Notes: generated by a model from the sequence alone, not told the origin. A stretch of DNA of 64,000 bases from Adiantum capillus-veneris (GCA_014529385.2 CM043949.1:141954858-142018857); one strand, 5' to 3'. Positions 1 through 10,247 are shown, counted from the stretch's first letter. Numbers and translations: made by a program.

Positions 1-3000
1 TATGCCCCGCATATGGTGGAGCATGAGATTCATACATTACTTTCTCACGTAGTGAGTTAGTAACTCATAGTCTATTGCCATAGAGAAGATAACCATCTTG
101 TAAAGTAAATGGTTCTTCTTTCTTCCCTAATGCAAGGGCTGAAATCACATCTCTAAAATCGGGATCAATAGCATACTCATCTATCATTGAAGATAGATCA
201 TTGTGAGTTGCTATGGAAACCGCATTCACTCTCGGCCGTCTTGAGAGTGCATCAGCTACTTGATTATGCTTGCCAGCAATGTGAGCAATATGAAAATGAA
301 ATTGCGAAAGGAAATTTGCCCACCTCATTTGTTTGTCGGAGAGCTTGGTCTGCGTCATGAAGTACTTAAGACTTTGGTGATCCGTTCGCAGAATGAAAGG
401 AGTCCCCAATAAATAGTGCTTCCATGAGTCTAAGGCATGTAGAACTACAAGGAGTTCCTTTTCGTATATGCCTAGAGCTTGCTCAACAGGGTCGAGCCTT
501 CGACTCTCATAGCCTATGGTGTGCCCTTCTTGGAGCAAAACAGCTCCAAGGAAATCACCACAAGCATCGCATTGGACCTCAAATGGTTTTGAGAGAGCCG
601 GTAGTGTAAGCACAGGTTGAGAGATAAGCTTTTCTTTAAGCTTTTCGAAAGCATTGTTCTCCTTAGCAGACCATGTATACCTAACGCTTTTCTTTGTTAG
701 GTCATGTAATGGTCCCGCAATTTGTGAGAACTTTTCTATGAAGCGTCTATAGTATGCACACATACCTATGAAGCTTCTTAATTCATGAAGATTCCTTGGT
801 TTAGGCCATCCTTTTATTACCTCTAACTTGGATGGATCCATTTGGATGCCATCTTGAGAGATAATGTGACCTAAATACTGAATCTCTTGCAAGAAAAATT
901 CACTTTTCTTTCGATTAACATAAAGTTTATTCTCTCTTAAAACTTGAAATATTACCTGGAGGTGTTGCTTGTGTTCCTCCAATGAATTAGAGTAGATGAT
1001 AATATCATCAAAGAGCACTCCAGTGAAGGTTCGATGAGGCCTGAACACCTTCTCCATCAAGCGGTTGAATGTGGCTGGTGCATTGGTCAAGCCAAAAGGC
1101 ATGACAATGTATTCGTAAAGACCAAATGTAGTACGAAATGCGGTCTTTACAATGTCTTGATCAACTATCCTTATTTGATGATAGCCACTTTTTAGGTCAA
1201 CCCTACTGAAGTAGGTCGATCCTTGTAGCTTATCAAATAGGTCTTCTACCCGTGGAACGGGAAACCTATTCTTGATAGTGATCCTATTTAGTGCTCTATA
1301 GTCGACACACATACGATATGTGCCGTCTTTCTTTTGCAGTAATAGCACAGGTGAGCAAAATGGAGATGAGCGTGTCCTAACCATACCCTTCTCAACTAAC
1401 TCATGCACTTGCCGCATAATCTCCTCTTGTTGAGCTTGAGAAACTCTATAAGGAGGTTTATTGGGCGGTGAACTTCCTGGAAGAAGTTCAATTGCATGGT
1501 TATCATTACCTCGTTTAGGAGGTAGCTCACAAGGGATGTCGTCAATAAAAACATCTTGAAACCCCTTGAGAAAATTGGATAACTCTAATTCCTTTTGGTT
1601 GCTTTTATTTTCTTTTGCTAAAGCATTACGTTCATTTTGAGAGTCTTTAACAAAAATCATGTACACAGAAATAGAGCTCTTTATTGACTTGTTGAAAGCT
1701 GGTGTATGTACAATAGGGATGGTGTTATCCATTTCCTTAGCATCTATATACATGTCTTTTTCCCTGAACTTAAAGGAGATTCTCCTTTCAGGAAATTTAA
1801 CATCGGCAGCCAGGCGGTCAAACCATGGTGCCCCTAGGATTACATCCTCATGCTTGAGAGGAGAGATAAAGAAGTCCTCTTTGTCCACATAGCCTTGGAC
1901 ATGAAGCCTCAATTTCCCAATTAAGGGAGTGACTGAAGCTTCTTGCCCCTTGAAGGCACTGTCTGCGGGTAGGACATCTCCCATCTCGTAGGATTGTATG
2001 CCTAGCTTGGTGGCTAACTCCATAGATATAAAATTGTGAGTAGAACTAGGGTCAAAGAGAATAAAAGCATCATGTTCTCTTACCTTTCCCCAAGCATGGC
2101 ATAGAGGAGATCCTTTGTGGTGAGTTTGGTGAGTCTCCTCCTCTTGGATTTCAACCAAGGAAGCTCTAGGAGGATCTTGGCAGTTGTTCTTTTGGGGACA
2201 AGCGCGGTACGCATGCCCTTGTTTGCCGCACTTGAAACACTGGTTATCCTTACGATAATGCTCAAGCTCTTCAGGAGAGAGTTTATTCTTACCTTTGTAA
2301 ACTCCCTTCTCTTCAGCTTTGTTGGAGTTGCCCTTAGGAGACTTTTTCTTCCCCTTAGGCTCATTGGAACCTTTGTTTTCCGGAGGCTTATTATTTCTTT
2401 TTGCCCCCGTTTGGAAATTGATTCGAGAGGCAACCATAGTGTGGTGTATTACCGCCGATATGGTACGGGGTCTTTGGGAGTTGACATACTCCGCCATTTC
2501 TTCGGTTAAGCCCGCACAAAATTGTTGCTTTTGCTCTCCAAAATCCAACTTTTTGAAGACAGTGGCTTTGAGTTGTAGGTCCCAAAACTTGTCTACATAT
2601 TTGTGGATAGATTCATTGGGAGAGAGCTTTAAGCTTCGCCATTCGGTGAGTACTTTGTCTTTGGCATCGGTGGCCAAAAACTGCTTCATAATGGAAGCTC
2701 TTAAAGCTTTCCATGTTCGTGGAGCTTCACCGTTGGCTCGTAGGCTAGACCACCATTGTCTAGCGGACTTTTGAAAGTGCATAGCTACATGGCGTAGCTT
2801 AGAGGACTCCGTGAAGCCCTCATCTCCAAACGCCGCATCGAATTGCTGGATAAAGGCTAAGAATTTGTCCGTAGCACCAAAGGTACCATCATAGGTAAGG
2901 AAAGAGATGCTCTTCCCTCCTTCTTTGAATTTCTTCAACTTGGACGACCTCTTCCATGCGGCATAGGATTTCCTATGGCCTCTTCTTTTTGATGGTTCAA

Positions 3001-3264
3001 AGGTTGCACCATCACTTTCTTCAGAGGGTGAAGAATTTGAAGAAGGTGGAGAAGAGGGTGACCTCTTTCTCGCCTTTTTCTTGTTCTGATCTTTGTCATC
3101 TTCACCATAGTTTTCATAAGAGGAAGAGGATGAAGAAGATGGAGAAGAGGGTGTCCTCTTTCTCACCTTTTTCTTCTCTTGATTTTTATCATCCCTCTTT
3201 GAATTGTGGTGGGGACAAGAATATGATGGTCTTCTCCGCTTTGGTGGTGATGGAGAGCGTTTAG
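1..3264 (-). mobile_element. CRV-1: chromovirus-type Ty3/gypsy fragment
   Basis: Minus-strand internal region of a Ty3/gypsy element running off the left window edge. It holds gag, protease, RT and RNase H; the integrase would lie left of position 1. No LTR is seen, and the 5' end is cut at about 3260-3270, where a plus-strand Tat-like element begins. Bases 1-63 match 60541-60603 (CRV-2) almost perfectly, so both are the same family. CRV-2 keeps integrase and chromodomain remnants, which is why I call the family a chromovirus. Confidence 0.85.
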
Positions 3265-3343
3265 CCAGCTCAACAACAAAAGGAATTGGAAGTGAAATCA
3301 CAGTCCACAGAACAACAGGACTCCATAGACTTACACCCTGCAC
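65..3343 (-). pseudogene. Ty3/gypsy gag-pol polyprotein (CRV-1), interrupted
   Basis: A 1092-codon minus-strand frame encoding a retrotransposon polyprotein. In order: a Lys/Ser-rich N-terminus, a Retrotrans_gag domain (about residues 160-300), a CCHC zinc knuckle CFKCGKQGHAYRAC (about residue 368), a retropepsin-like segment (about 430), RT with the catalytic pair in FDDIIIYS (about 778), and RNase H (about 905-1050) with TDHQSLKYF and ADALSRR. The protease triad reads FDPSSTHNF, so the usual D-S/T-G glycine is absent. The frame stops with TGA at 65-67, but the same frame continues on minus to position 1 with integrase-proximal residues. In CRV-2 the equivalent codon is TGC (Cys), so this is a nonsense mutation. 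The first 25 or so residues (coordinates above about 3265) are probably read from the neighbouring element. Confidence 0.85.
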
Positions 3344-4671
3344 CTGAACATTTCAAATCCTATACCATAGAGGAACGTAAGGTTGTGTATACAAAGGCTC
3401 AAAGAAAACCTATCGATGGGAGCAATGGAGTCTACGACGGTCTAACGATAGTTAAGGAAATAGAGTTAGCAGACCCAAGAGAAGAGTCTAAACCTGTTTT
3501 CATTGCCCAAGATCTGACCGAGACTGAGGAGTGTGTACTTACAGAACTTCTCAAGTAATTCAAGGATATATTTGCCTGGACATATCATGATATGAAAGGT
3601 GTTCCACCTTCCGTGGTGCAACACACAATCCCCATGAATAGCATGGCTAAACCAGTTCAACAACGACCCTACCCAATGAATCCTAAATATGCAAAAATCA
3701 TTCAAGAAGAGATTGAAAAGCTTGTGGAATGCGGATTCATATACCCTATTGAGCACTCAGAATGGGTGTCTCCAATAGTGATTGTGCCAAAAAATAATGC
3801 GAAACTCAGAGTGTGCGTGGATCTCAAGAAGGTCAATGCCACCACTAGGAGGGACCATTACCCCTTGCCATATTTAGAACATGTTCTTGAAAGAGTTGCA
3901 GGGAAGGAATCTTATAGCTTTTTGGTTGGGTACTCTGGCTACAATAAAATCACAATTGCGCTGGAGGACCAAGCTAAAATAGCCTTTATAACCGAATTTG
4001 GAGTGTTTGCATTTCGTGTTATGGATTTCGGCTTAACCAATGCCACGGCTACCTTTCAAAGATTAATAAACACTGCTTTTAGAGAATATTTGAGGGAGTT
4101 TTGTGAAGCTTTCTTACATGAACTTTGTGTTTATTCCTCTTGGAAAGAACATCTATCATGCTTACGAAAAGTGTTTGAGAAGTGTAGATTGTATCGCATA
4201 TCCTTAAACCCTTTCAAATGCCAATTTTGGGTTAAACATGGAGTCATTTTAGGGCATATAGTGTCCAAAAATGGGATTTCCACAGAGAAGAGAAAAATTA
4301 AAGCCATTGCAGAATTGCCACCACCTACAAACTATAAAGGAGTTCAAAGGTTCATGGGCCATGTTGGTTATTACCGACGGTTTATTTTAAACTTTGCCAA
4401 GATAGCCCGTCCTTTGTACAAGCTTCTTATCAAGTTCCAATGGACTGCGGAGTGTGACCATGCTTATGAGTCATTGAAAACGACCTTGACTAGTGCTCCT
4501 ATTCTACGAGTGCCCGATTGGAATGTAATTTTCCATGTGCATATTGATGCATCAAACTTTGCTATTGGGTGTGTTCTAGCTCAACCAGGAGAACATAAAC
4601 TAGACTACCCCATTAGCTTTGCAAGTCGTCAATTGAATGATGCCGAGAGAAACTACACCACTACAGAGTGA
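3286..4671 (+). pseudogene. Tat-like reverse transcriptase (TAT-B), inactive
   Basis: Linker plus RT of TAT-B in a single frame, broken by TAA at 3556 (between TELLK and the RT start) and by TGA at 4669 (after NYTTTE). RT motifs are clear: the WVSPIVIVPK region, LRVCVDLKKVN, VMDFGLTNATATFQRL, and the thumb segment GVQRFMGHVGYYRRF. The catalytic box is destroyed: where TAT-D reads IYMDDLCVHS, this copy reads AFLHELCVYS, so both polymerase aspartates are lost. The N-terminal linker (EHFKSYTIEERKV) aligns with the linker of TAT-D. Some predicted starts here are non-ATG, so the 5' boundary has no functional meaning. Confidence 0.85.
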
Positions 4672-4683
4672 GAAGGTTTAGGT

Positions 4684-5281
4684 ATGATTTATGCATTGAA
4701 GAAATTTCGCTACTACCTTCTGGCCAACAAGTTTGTGTTCTATGTTGATCATCAAGCCTTGTTGTATCTAGTAAATAAACCTTGTTCCACGGGAAGAATT
4801 ACACGATGGTTGTTAATTCTCTTTGAGTTTGATTTTACCGTTGTTGTGAGACCTGGTAGAAGACATGTCATGGCTGATCATTTGTCTCGCATACCCAATG
4901 GTGAAGCCCCTACTGGATTCGATGATGAGTTGCCCGATACTTCTCTATTCCTAGTCGAAACCATACCTGAATGGAGTGAGAAGATTGTGAACTTTCTAGC
5001 TAATGGTTTTCAACCCAAAGAGCTTCGTAAAGACAACTCAAAAACTGTTAAAAGAATGCGAACCCTACTCTCTCATTGAAGGAACTCTCTACAGGCTAGG
5101 GAAGGATAATATTCTTAGACGTTGTGCCCGTGAGGATGAGTATTTATACATACTGCAAGAAGCCCACATGGGTATAGCCGGAGGGCATTTCTCACGGGAA
5201 CTAACAGCTAGAAAGGTGTTGCAATCAGGTTATTGGTGGCCAACCTTATTTAAGGATACGTCACTTTTTGCAAAAGGATGA
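4684..5281 (+). pseudogene. RNase H and integrase HHCC zinc domain (TAT-B)
   Basis: Continuation of TAT-B pol. The RNase H part (to about 4905) has DHQALLYLVNKPC and ADHLSRIP. A frameshift between about 5003 and 5079 leads to the N-terminal integrase zinc-binding module: ILQEAHMGIAGGHF supplies the two histidines and WWPTLFKDT follows. The CxxC end is damaged by a small deletion: the cysteine pair is split between frames near 5270-5290 and a TGA appears at 5279. Only one HHCC module is present, unlike TAT-D, which has two. Confidence 0.8.
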
Positions 5282-5443
5282 ATGCCAACGTTACAAAATC
5301 ACACAACGAAAGGATAGGATGCCCTTACATCCTGTTAAAGTGACTCAACCATTTGAAAAATGGGGTTTGGGCTTTGTAGGCCCAATTAGTCCGGCAGCTC
5401 GTAGCACTCAATCTCAATATATTATCATTGCCCCACTGGCTAT
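5282..5443 (+). pseudogene. Integrase first catalytic segment, decayed (TAT-B)
   Basis: Between the HHCC module and the 5444 reading frame, the sequence still encodes the start of the integrase core in another frame. KWGLGFVGPISPAARS corresponds to the family motif KWGLDFVGPI, so the first catalytic Asp of DDE is replaced by Gly (codon GGC, a single-base change from GAC). A further indel before 5444 shifts the frame. Confidence 0.7.
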
Positions 5444-6592
5444 GTGACAAAGTGGGCGGAAGCCATGGCGACACGCAAGGCCGATGCGAGGTCAACTGCC
5501 AAGTTTCTCTTTGAGAACATTATTACAAGATTTGGTTGTCCCTTTGAGATTGTGAGTGACAATGGTACTCATTTTATAAATGGAGTAATAAAAGAACTCA
5601 CTACCAACTTTATGATAGATCACCATAAGTCCACACCTTATTATCCACAAGCAAATGGCCAAGCTGAGAGAACCAACAAGACCTTAATCTCTATCTTAAC
5701 CAAAACGATGGAAGCTCATCACACAGATTGGGATTTAAAGCTTACATCAGCTCTATGGGCTTATCGTACCGTGTACAAAGTTGCAATTAACTGCACACCA
5801 TTCAAGATGGTGTATGGACAAGAAGCAGTTATGCCATGGGAGTTTGTCGTTCCTAGTCTTCGAGTAGCTTCTCAAGAAGGTTGGGATGGTAACCCCTTAG
5901 TTGAGCGATTATATATCCTTGAAAGGCTAGATGAAGAGAGGCAATTAGCTGTGCAAAATGCACTTGTGGAGAAAGATAGGAGGAATAAATGGTTTGACCA
6001 TCATCTAAAGAACAAAGATATCAATGTTGGTGATAAAGTCCTTATGTATGGAGTGCGTAACGAAAAGAAAAAGTTGAAATATGCGGGAAAAGGACCATAT
6101 AGAGTATGTGCGATCACCCCACAAGAAACTGTTCATGTGGAGACTCTTGATGGAGTTGAAAGCATTGGATTCCTCAATGGGAGAAAATTTAAAAGCTACT
6201 ATGATCCTTTAAGCCAAGAGGAGCTACGTGCCATCCATACAAAAAAGGCAGCCAAGGCACAAATAGAATTGAAGAAGATACAAGCTCAAGCTGAGGCTAA
6301 GGAGCGACAACAACGCATAAGAGAAAAACGAGAGGCTAACCTTGGAGTCACACATGCATTCCACTTTGAAACCGACGAGGATTGGTTGGACTCTAACACA
6401 CCTCTACGATACCCTATTGAGCTAAACAGCACCTATGGAAAAGTGCTATATAACGCCTTATTGGACACGGGCGCTAAATATAATCTGCTATCATATGGGG
6501 TGTGGTGTCAGTTAGGGAAGCCACCTCTATCTGAGAGTATTATCCAAGTCAAGGGTGTCAACAAGAAAAAAACGTCAATTTTTGGAATCTAG
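5444..6592 (+). pseudogene. Integrase core plus C-terminal retropepsin-like domain (TAT-B)
   Basis: A 382-codon frame. Residues 1-110 are the integrase core: TKWAEAMATRKADA, VSDNGTHFINGV with the second Asp, and YYPQANGQAERTNK with the Glu. Residues about 180-260 are the basic integrase C-terminal region. After a Lys/Gln-rich coiled segment (about 265-300) comes a second retropepsin-like domain: YNALLDTGAKYNLLSYGVW contains the D-T-G-A active-site motif (DTG at 6464-6472). TAG at 6590 interrupts this domain, and the same frame then reads QDFLVMPVGTMEGNINLGRTWM, the usual hydrophobic-hydrophobic-Gly flap end. Retropepsin normally lies upstream of RT; TAT-D has the same extra copy. Confidence 0.8.
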
Positions 6593-6819
6593 CACACTTC
6601 TGTCAGTTATGACAATGGGGTTGTAGCTCAAGACTTTTTGGTCATGCCTGTTGGAACTATGGAGGGTAATATAAATCTAGGACGCACGTGGATGATAGCC
6701 ACCAAATGCACTATTGGTTGGGGGACAGGGGGTGTCACAACACAGAAACCAACTCTTAGCCCTGCCACTCAAGCCATAGTCCCTGAGATATTGCCTTTAA
6801 GGAAATAAAACCCAAAACA

Positions 6820-7290
6820 TTGCATGTCCAAGAGGTTGAACCATATCTCCCCATAGGCCAACTCTCTAGAGTTTCAATTGATGTAGTTGAAATAAAGGTT
6901 GAGACACACAAGACCCATCCCAATATAGCAAAGAAAACATACATGTGGGTCCCTAAAGCTTCTTTAGCGACCATAGCCAGTACTAAAAGACAGGAGCCTG
7001 GTAAGAGACGTCCCATTCGCCCCAAGAAATGTAAAGAAATGTTGCGTTGGATTCCTAAAAAACTATTGGAAGCCCAAGGCTACTATAAAGGAAATGATCA
7101 AATCTGGGTGCCAAAACGTAAATTGTGCTCTTACTTGTCACCAGGCCCATGTGAGCTCAATCTTGTCGCTCCAAAACAAATTCAAGATCGTGGAAAGGAA
7201 AAAATCATGGAATGTTACACACCCGCTATCGTGCTGTCACACGTACATAGTGGGAACGCATGCTACGAGAGTTATCTTGTAATTTTTTAG
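6820..7290 (+). pseudogene. W-x-P-K repeat tract (TAT-B pol C-terminus)
   Basis: A 156-codon frame, basic throughout, with three spaced motifs: YMWVPKAS, LRWIPKKL and IWVPKRKL. The same kind of tract follows the second protease in TAT-D and occurs in TAT-C. Function is unknown; similar W-V-P-K motifs occur in linkers of some plant copia polyproteins. A fourth motif (LVWVPKKER, codons 9227-9253) lies beyond the small ORFs, in DNA that may be another Tat-like copy. It is in a different frame from the 5444-6592 frame, so at least one frameshift separates them. Confidence 0.6.
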
Positions 7291-7629
7291 ATACATAATT
7301 ATCTTTCCTATAAGGTACATATACATATTTAAGTATAATAATAAGCCTTCTATCTCATCCTATTATTTTTCTCAAGGGTAACCTATTCTTACTTTACCAT
7401 CAGAAAATACTATGGGAAAAGCATCAATAGCTCCGCCTCTTTAACTTGGGGCAAAAAAGCATTGATTCTTTATTTCTACTATCTCATTATCATCTCACAC
7501 CCTAGCTAGATCCTATATCTAGGGTAAACTCCAATATATATATATTCTATGTATTTTTCATATTTTTCTTCTATTTTTTTAAAATAGCTACTAGGAGGGA
7601 ATCATATCCTAGTGGGACACTAGGGGGCA
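7291..7629 (+). other. AT-rich 3' non-coding region with purine tract
   Basis: No coding signal. The stretch ends in a purine-rich run, roughly TAGGGGGCA at 7621-7629, immediately before a TG, which could be the 3' polypurine tract of TAT-B. It is weaker than the polypurine tracts of TAT-C and TAT-D. Confidence 0.35.
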
Positions 7630-8471
7630 TGATTTCAAAGATACACTTATTTTAATGCATTATTGCAAGCATGATTACAAAAATTTGTCAAGGAGCAATG
7701 CCATGCTTTGATATTTCATGAGGTGTCCTTTGGAATGAAATGAAAGTCTAGGCTAAGGGGACCACATGAAGACTTTTGCTGCCAGAAATGGACCTTATTT
7801 TGATGAATTTTTTACACAAGGTTTCAATCCGAATTGGAAAACAATTTTAAAATGCAAATCTTAGATAATGAGCTGAGTTTTCTGCCCATATTTTTACTTT
7901 TTTATTTGGATCTACGGTTGAGGAGATATGATCAAAATACTGGACCCCAGTCTGCCCACATCATGCAGGGACAGCTCATTTCCAACTTTTCCAATTCCTG
8001 TTCACACTGGCTCCTCTCTTCTTGTGTAAACCCTTGGGGGTTCCCTTCACCTATAAAAGGGGACCTCTTCTTCCTTGAAAAGAACTCAAGCATTCAAGCC
8101 ATTGATGAGAGGAATTCATGAGGGAGTGAGTAGTAATGCCAAATTGTACTTAGCCATTAACATAAGCCTAAGCCTACACTTTCTCCTAGAAGAAGACTAG
8201 CCATTCTTGCAACAAGCTAACCTTGGAAGATCAACTCTAATCAAAGAAGGTCTTGCACTTGATGTATCAATCAAAGTGGAATTATCCACTCTTCTTCTCT
8301 CTCCATCAATAATGGTGCCAAAGGGTTTGCCAAGTAAGATGTGTTTTACATTGATGTTTTCTTGATTTCTTGTTGTTTTCTTTTTCATCTCTAATCCAAC
8401 ATATAGATATATCTATCTCTCTCACCCTTAGTAATTCATCCTCTCTACAAATTTTAGGTTCTCTTTGCTAC
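7630..8471 (+). repeat. Probable LTR with TATA box
   Basis: A stretch with no coding signal starting TGATTTC after a purine tract and ending GCTACA, so it has TG...CA ends. TATAAAAGG at 8052-8060 is a strong plant-type TATA box in the position expected of an LTR promoter. There is no second copy in the window to prove the boundaries. It may be the 3' LTR of TAT-B or the 5' LTR of an element carrying the small ORFs that follow. Confidence 0.4.
8052..8060 (+). promoter_or_regulatory. TATA box in LTR-like region
   Basis: TATAAAAGG preceded by ACC and followed by a GA/CT-rich stretch, as expected for a Pol II promoter inside an LTR. Confidence 0.5.
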
Positions 8472-8586
8472 AGGTACATCTCTCCCCGTAGTATCCTTAT
8501 TGCCTACGGGCAAGAATAGGGCTTGGGAGGGAAACTTCTCATCTCTTCACTTCTCTCATATCTACATTTCTCACATACTATCTTAG

Positions 8587-8805
8587 ATGAATAACCCACA
8601 TGATGATAATTTCTATTTCTTTCACTCTGTACAATCTATCAGAATTAACGTATGGATTAGCCGTAAAATACACTTTCAACAACGTATAGTGTTTCTCTTT
8701 GGCCCAGAAAGGCTCAATGAAATACTTCTATCACCGGATCCCATCATACTACCTCTCATAGACTATAATTTTTCTTTTGATGTAAGGGTAGTTATCTTGC
8801 TATGA
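8587..8805 (+). CDS. Small ORF 1, conserved 72-aa unknown family
   Basis: ATG-initiated 72-aa ORF. It aligns without gaps over its whole length to the 72-aa ORF at 62506-62724 (37 of 72 identical by my count). The shared core is SRKI-FQQRIVF-F-P-RL-EIL, followed by Y--SFDV-V--L. The conserved residues use different codons in the two copies (for example Gln-Gln-Arg is CAA CAA CGT here and CAG CAG CGC there), the signature of protein-level selection. No membrane segment, zinc site or known enzyme motif is visible; the pattern suggests a small beta-rich fold. Its TGA overlaps the ATG of a related ORF as ATGA. I do not recognise the family, and the function is unknown. Confidence 0.65.
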   Translation: MNNPHDDNFYFFHSVQSIRINVWISRKIHFQQRIVFLFGPERLNEILLSPDPIILPLIDYNFSFDVRVVILL

Positions 8806-9014
8806 ACCAAGAGGATTTGTACACACAATTAATCCCAATCACTAGACAAAATATATATACTACGGTAAGCGCAAAGCTACAATTCCAAAGAACAATTCGT
8901 AGCCTATTTGGTCAGCCAAGATTGAATGCCATTAACTCATCTATTAACCCTTTCATACTACCCATGATACGATATGACCATAAACTTGATGTTTTCATCT
9001 TTGTGTTGTTTTGA
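8802..9014 (+). CDS. Small ORF 2, paralogue of small ORF 1
   Basis: 70-aa ORF whose ATG lies in the ATGA overlap with the upstream ORF. It is more divergent but clearly related: FQRTIRSLFGQPRLNAI and NPFILPMIRYDHKLDVF align with the FQQRIVFLFGPERLNEI and DPIILPLIDYNFSFDVR segments of ORF 1. The overlap suggests coupled translation, as for proteins from one transcript. What follows (9015-9200) is C/T-rich and non-coding. Confidence 0.55.
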   Translation: MNQEDLYTQLIPITRQNIYTTVSAKLQFQRTIRSLFGQPRLNAINSSINPFILPMIRYDHKLDVFIFVLF

Positions 9015-9595
9015 CATTCTCTTTTGTGTTCTTTCTTTGTGTGTGTGAGTGCAAGAGAGAAAGAGTGGGTCTTCTTTGATTGCACTTCTTTCCAAACCCT
9101 AGTCTTCATGGCATCTATGGTTTAATTCCTTCATATAGTTTTTGTTGAGTTCTCTCACAAACTCTCACAGCCATAAGCCCGGTGCTTTCCCGGCAAGACC
9201 GCTAATTTCTCGACACCGCTCTAGAGCTAGTTTGGGTACCAAAGAAAGAACGATTTGTTTCACCTAGCTCAAGAACAGGGAAATCAAATGAATCTTCTTG
9301 CTCTTAAATTAGTTCCTATACGGAAATAGAAGCTTCGATACAACCTCCACCTACCATTGTACATATCCATACAAACAAGAAAGAGTTTGCACCTCCCGTT
9401 GTAAGTTCACCACCTACAACAATGTTGCAAATAAAATGATGGGAGAGTATCTTACCACCCTTGCAACTAGATGAAACGCATAGGGCGGTTGAAAACTATT
9501 GGTTAAATTCTTCACCCATAACAACTTGGAACGATTGGTTTCAAAAGGTGACGACATCATTCCAAAAGGTATGATCTACCCAAGGAAGGGGGGAG
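9015..9595 (+). pseudogene. Tat-like 3' end: W-x-P-K remnant and polypurine tract
   Basis: Non-coding up to about 9200, then LVWVPKKER (9227-9253), the W-x-P-K motif of the Tat-like pol C-terminus, followed by decayed sequence. It ends with a polypurine tract AAGGAAGGGGGGAG (9582-9595) directly before TGTTTGTTGC. The match to the TAT-C arrangement (purine tract ending GGGGGGAG, then TGTTG) identifies this as the 3' end of a Tat-like element. Confidence 0.6.
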
Positions 9596-9824
9596 TGTTT
9601 GTTGCTGACATCCATCATTCACTTGCTTCCCTCTCAACCTTCCTCCCTGAACACTTAATCTCCAATCTTAGGGAATGTATTTATAAAGCCTTATAATCAC
9701 AAAAACAAGATAAAAAAGTAAAAGAGCAAGATCCATAACAAAAAATCATAAAAACACATTATGCACAAGAACACGACCCTTGTAATATTTGCACTCTAAC
9801 CATCATCTATTTGTGTGTACAGAT
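9596..9824 (+). repeat. Start of a Tat-like 3' LTR
   Basis: Begins TGTTTGTTGC immediately after the polypurine tract. TATTTATAAAG near 9678 is a plausible TATA box. The LTR end cannot be placed because no second copy is present; the acidic ORF at 9825 may lie inside or just past it. Confidence 0.4.
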
Positions 9825-10247
9825 ATGGTTAGTACGCTAGAGTCATCCACTCCTGCCTTGGGTGAGAGGTACCCTCGTTACTTTTCACAAATGTTTCACA
9901 TGGTCTTTCCGGTGCTTGCATGTGAATGGGATTTGGTAGGTATGCTAGCATGTGAGAGGAATTTCGAGGAGTTAGAATGGCTGATACGTCTCTTGACCAC
10001 GACTAATCCATACTTAGTAGATAGCGTTTCTCTCATTGCACAAACCTATCCTTTTGACCAAGATGACTATAGGCGTCTAGTGACCTTCTTAGTAAACATG
10101 GGTACCTATGATGAAGAAGAGGATTTACATGACTACACGGATGGCACATATGGTCTCATGGATGATGACTTTGTTTATCTCGACGACGAGGATAGGGGTT
10201 TAGCCTTAGGGTTTCCCCCCAATCTCTACAATATCATATTCCCTTGA
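9825..10247 (+). CDS. Acidic ORF, 140 aa, unknown
   Basis: ATG at 9825, stop TGA at 10245-10247. The predicted protein has a helical, Leu-rich N-terminal part (residues 20-85, ERNFEELEWLIRLLTT) and a strongly acidic middle to C-terminus rich in Asp, Glu and Tyr (about residues 90-125, with DEEEDLHDYTDG and DDDFVYLDDEDRG). There is no signal peptide or known motif. A pyrimidine-rich stretch and TGTGTACAG lie just upstream, so it could be an exon after a splice acceptor. Composition and uninterrupted length make chance less likely than for other ORFs here. It could be a captured gene fragment or an element accessory ORF; I cannot name it. Confidence 0.4.
   Translation: MVSTLESSTPALGERYPRYFSQMFHMVFPVLACEWDLVGMLACERNFEELEWLIRLLTTTNPYLVDSVSLIAQTYPFDQDDYRRLVTFLVNMGTYDEEEDLHDYTDGTYGLMDDDFVYLDDEDRGLALGFPPNLYNIIFP

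Larger units (their letters stand above)
3265..8471 (+). mobile_element. TAT-B: 5'-truncated Tat-like Ty3/gypsy element
   Basis: Plus-strand Tat-like element related to TAT-D (43884-60089). It starts inside the protease-RT linker where CRV-1 ends, so 5' LTR, gag and first protease are missing. The order is linker, RT, RNase H, integrase, second protease-like domain and W-x-P-K tract. The right limit is inferred from a purine-rich tract before 7630 and a TATA-bearing LTR-like stretch up to 8471; that limit is uncertain. Confidence 0.65.
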
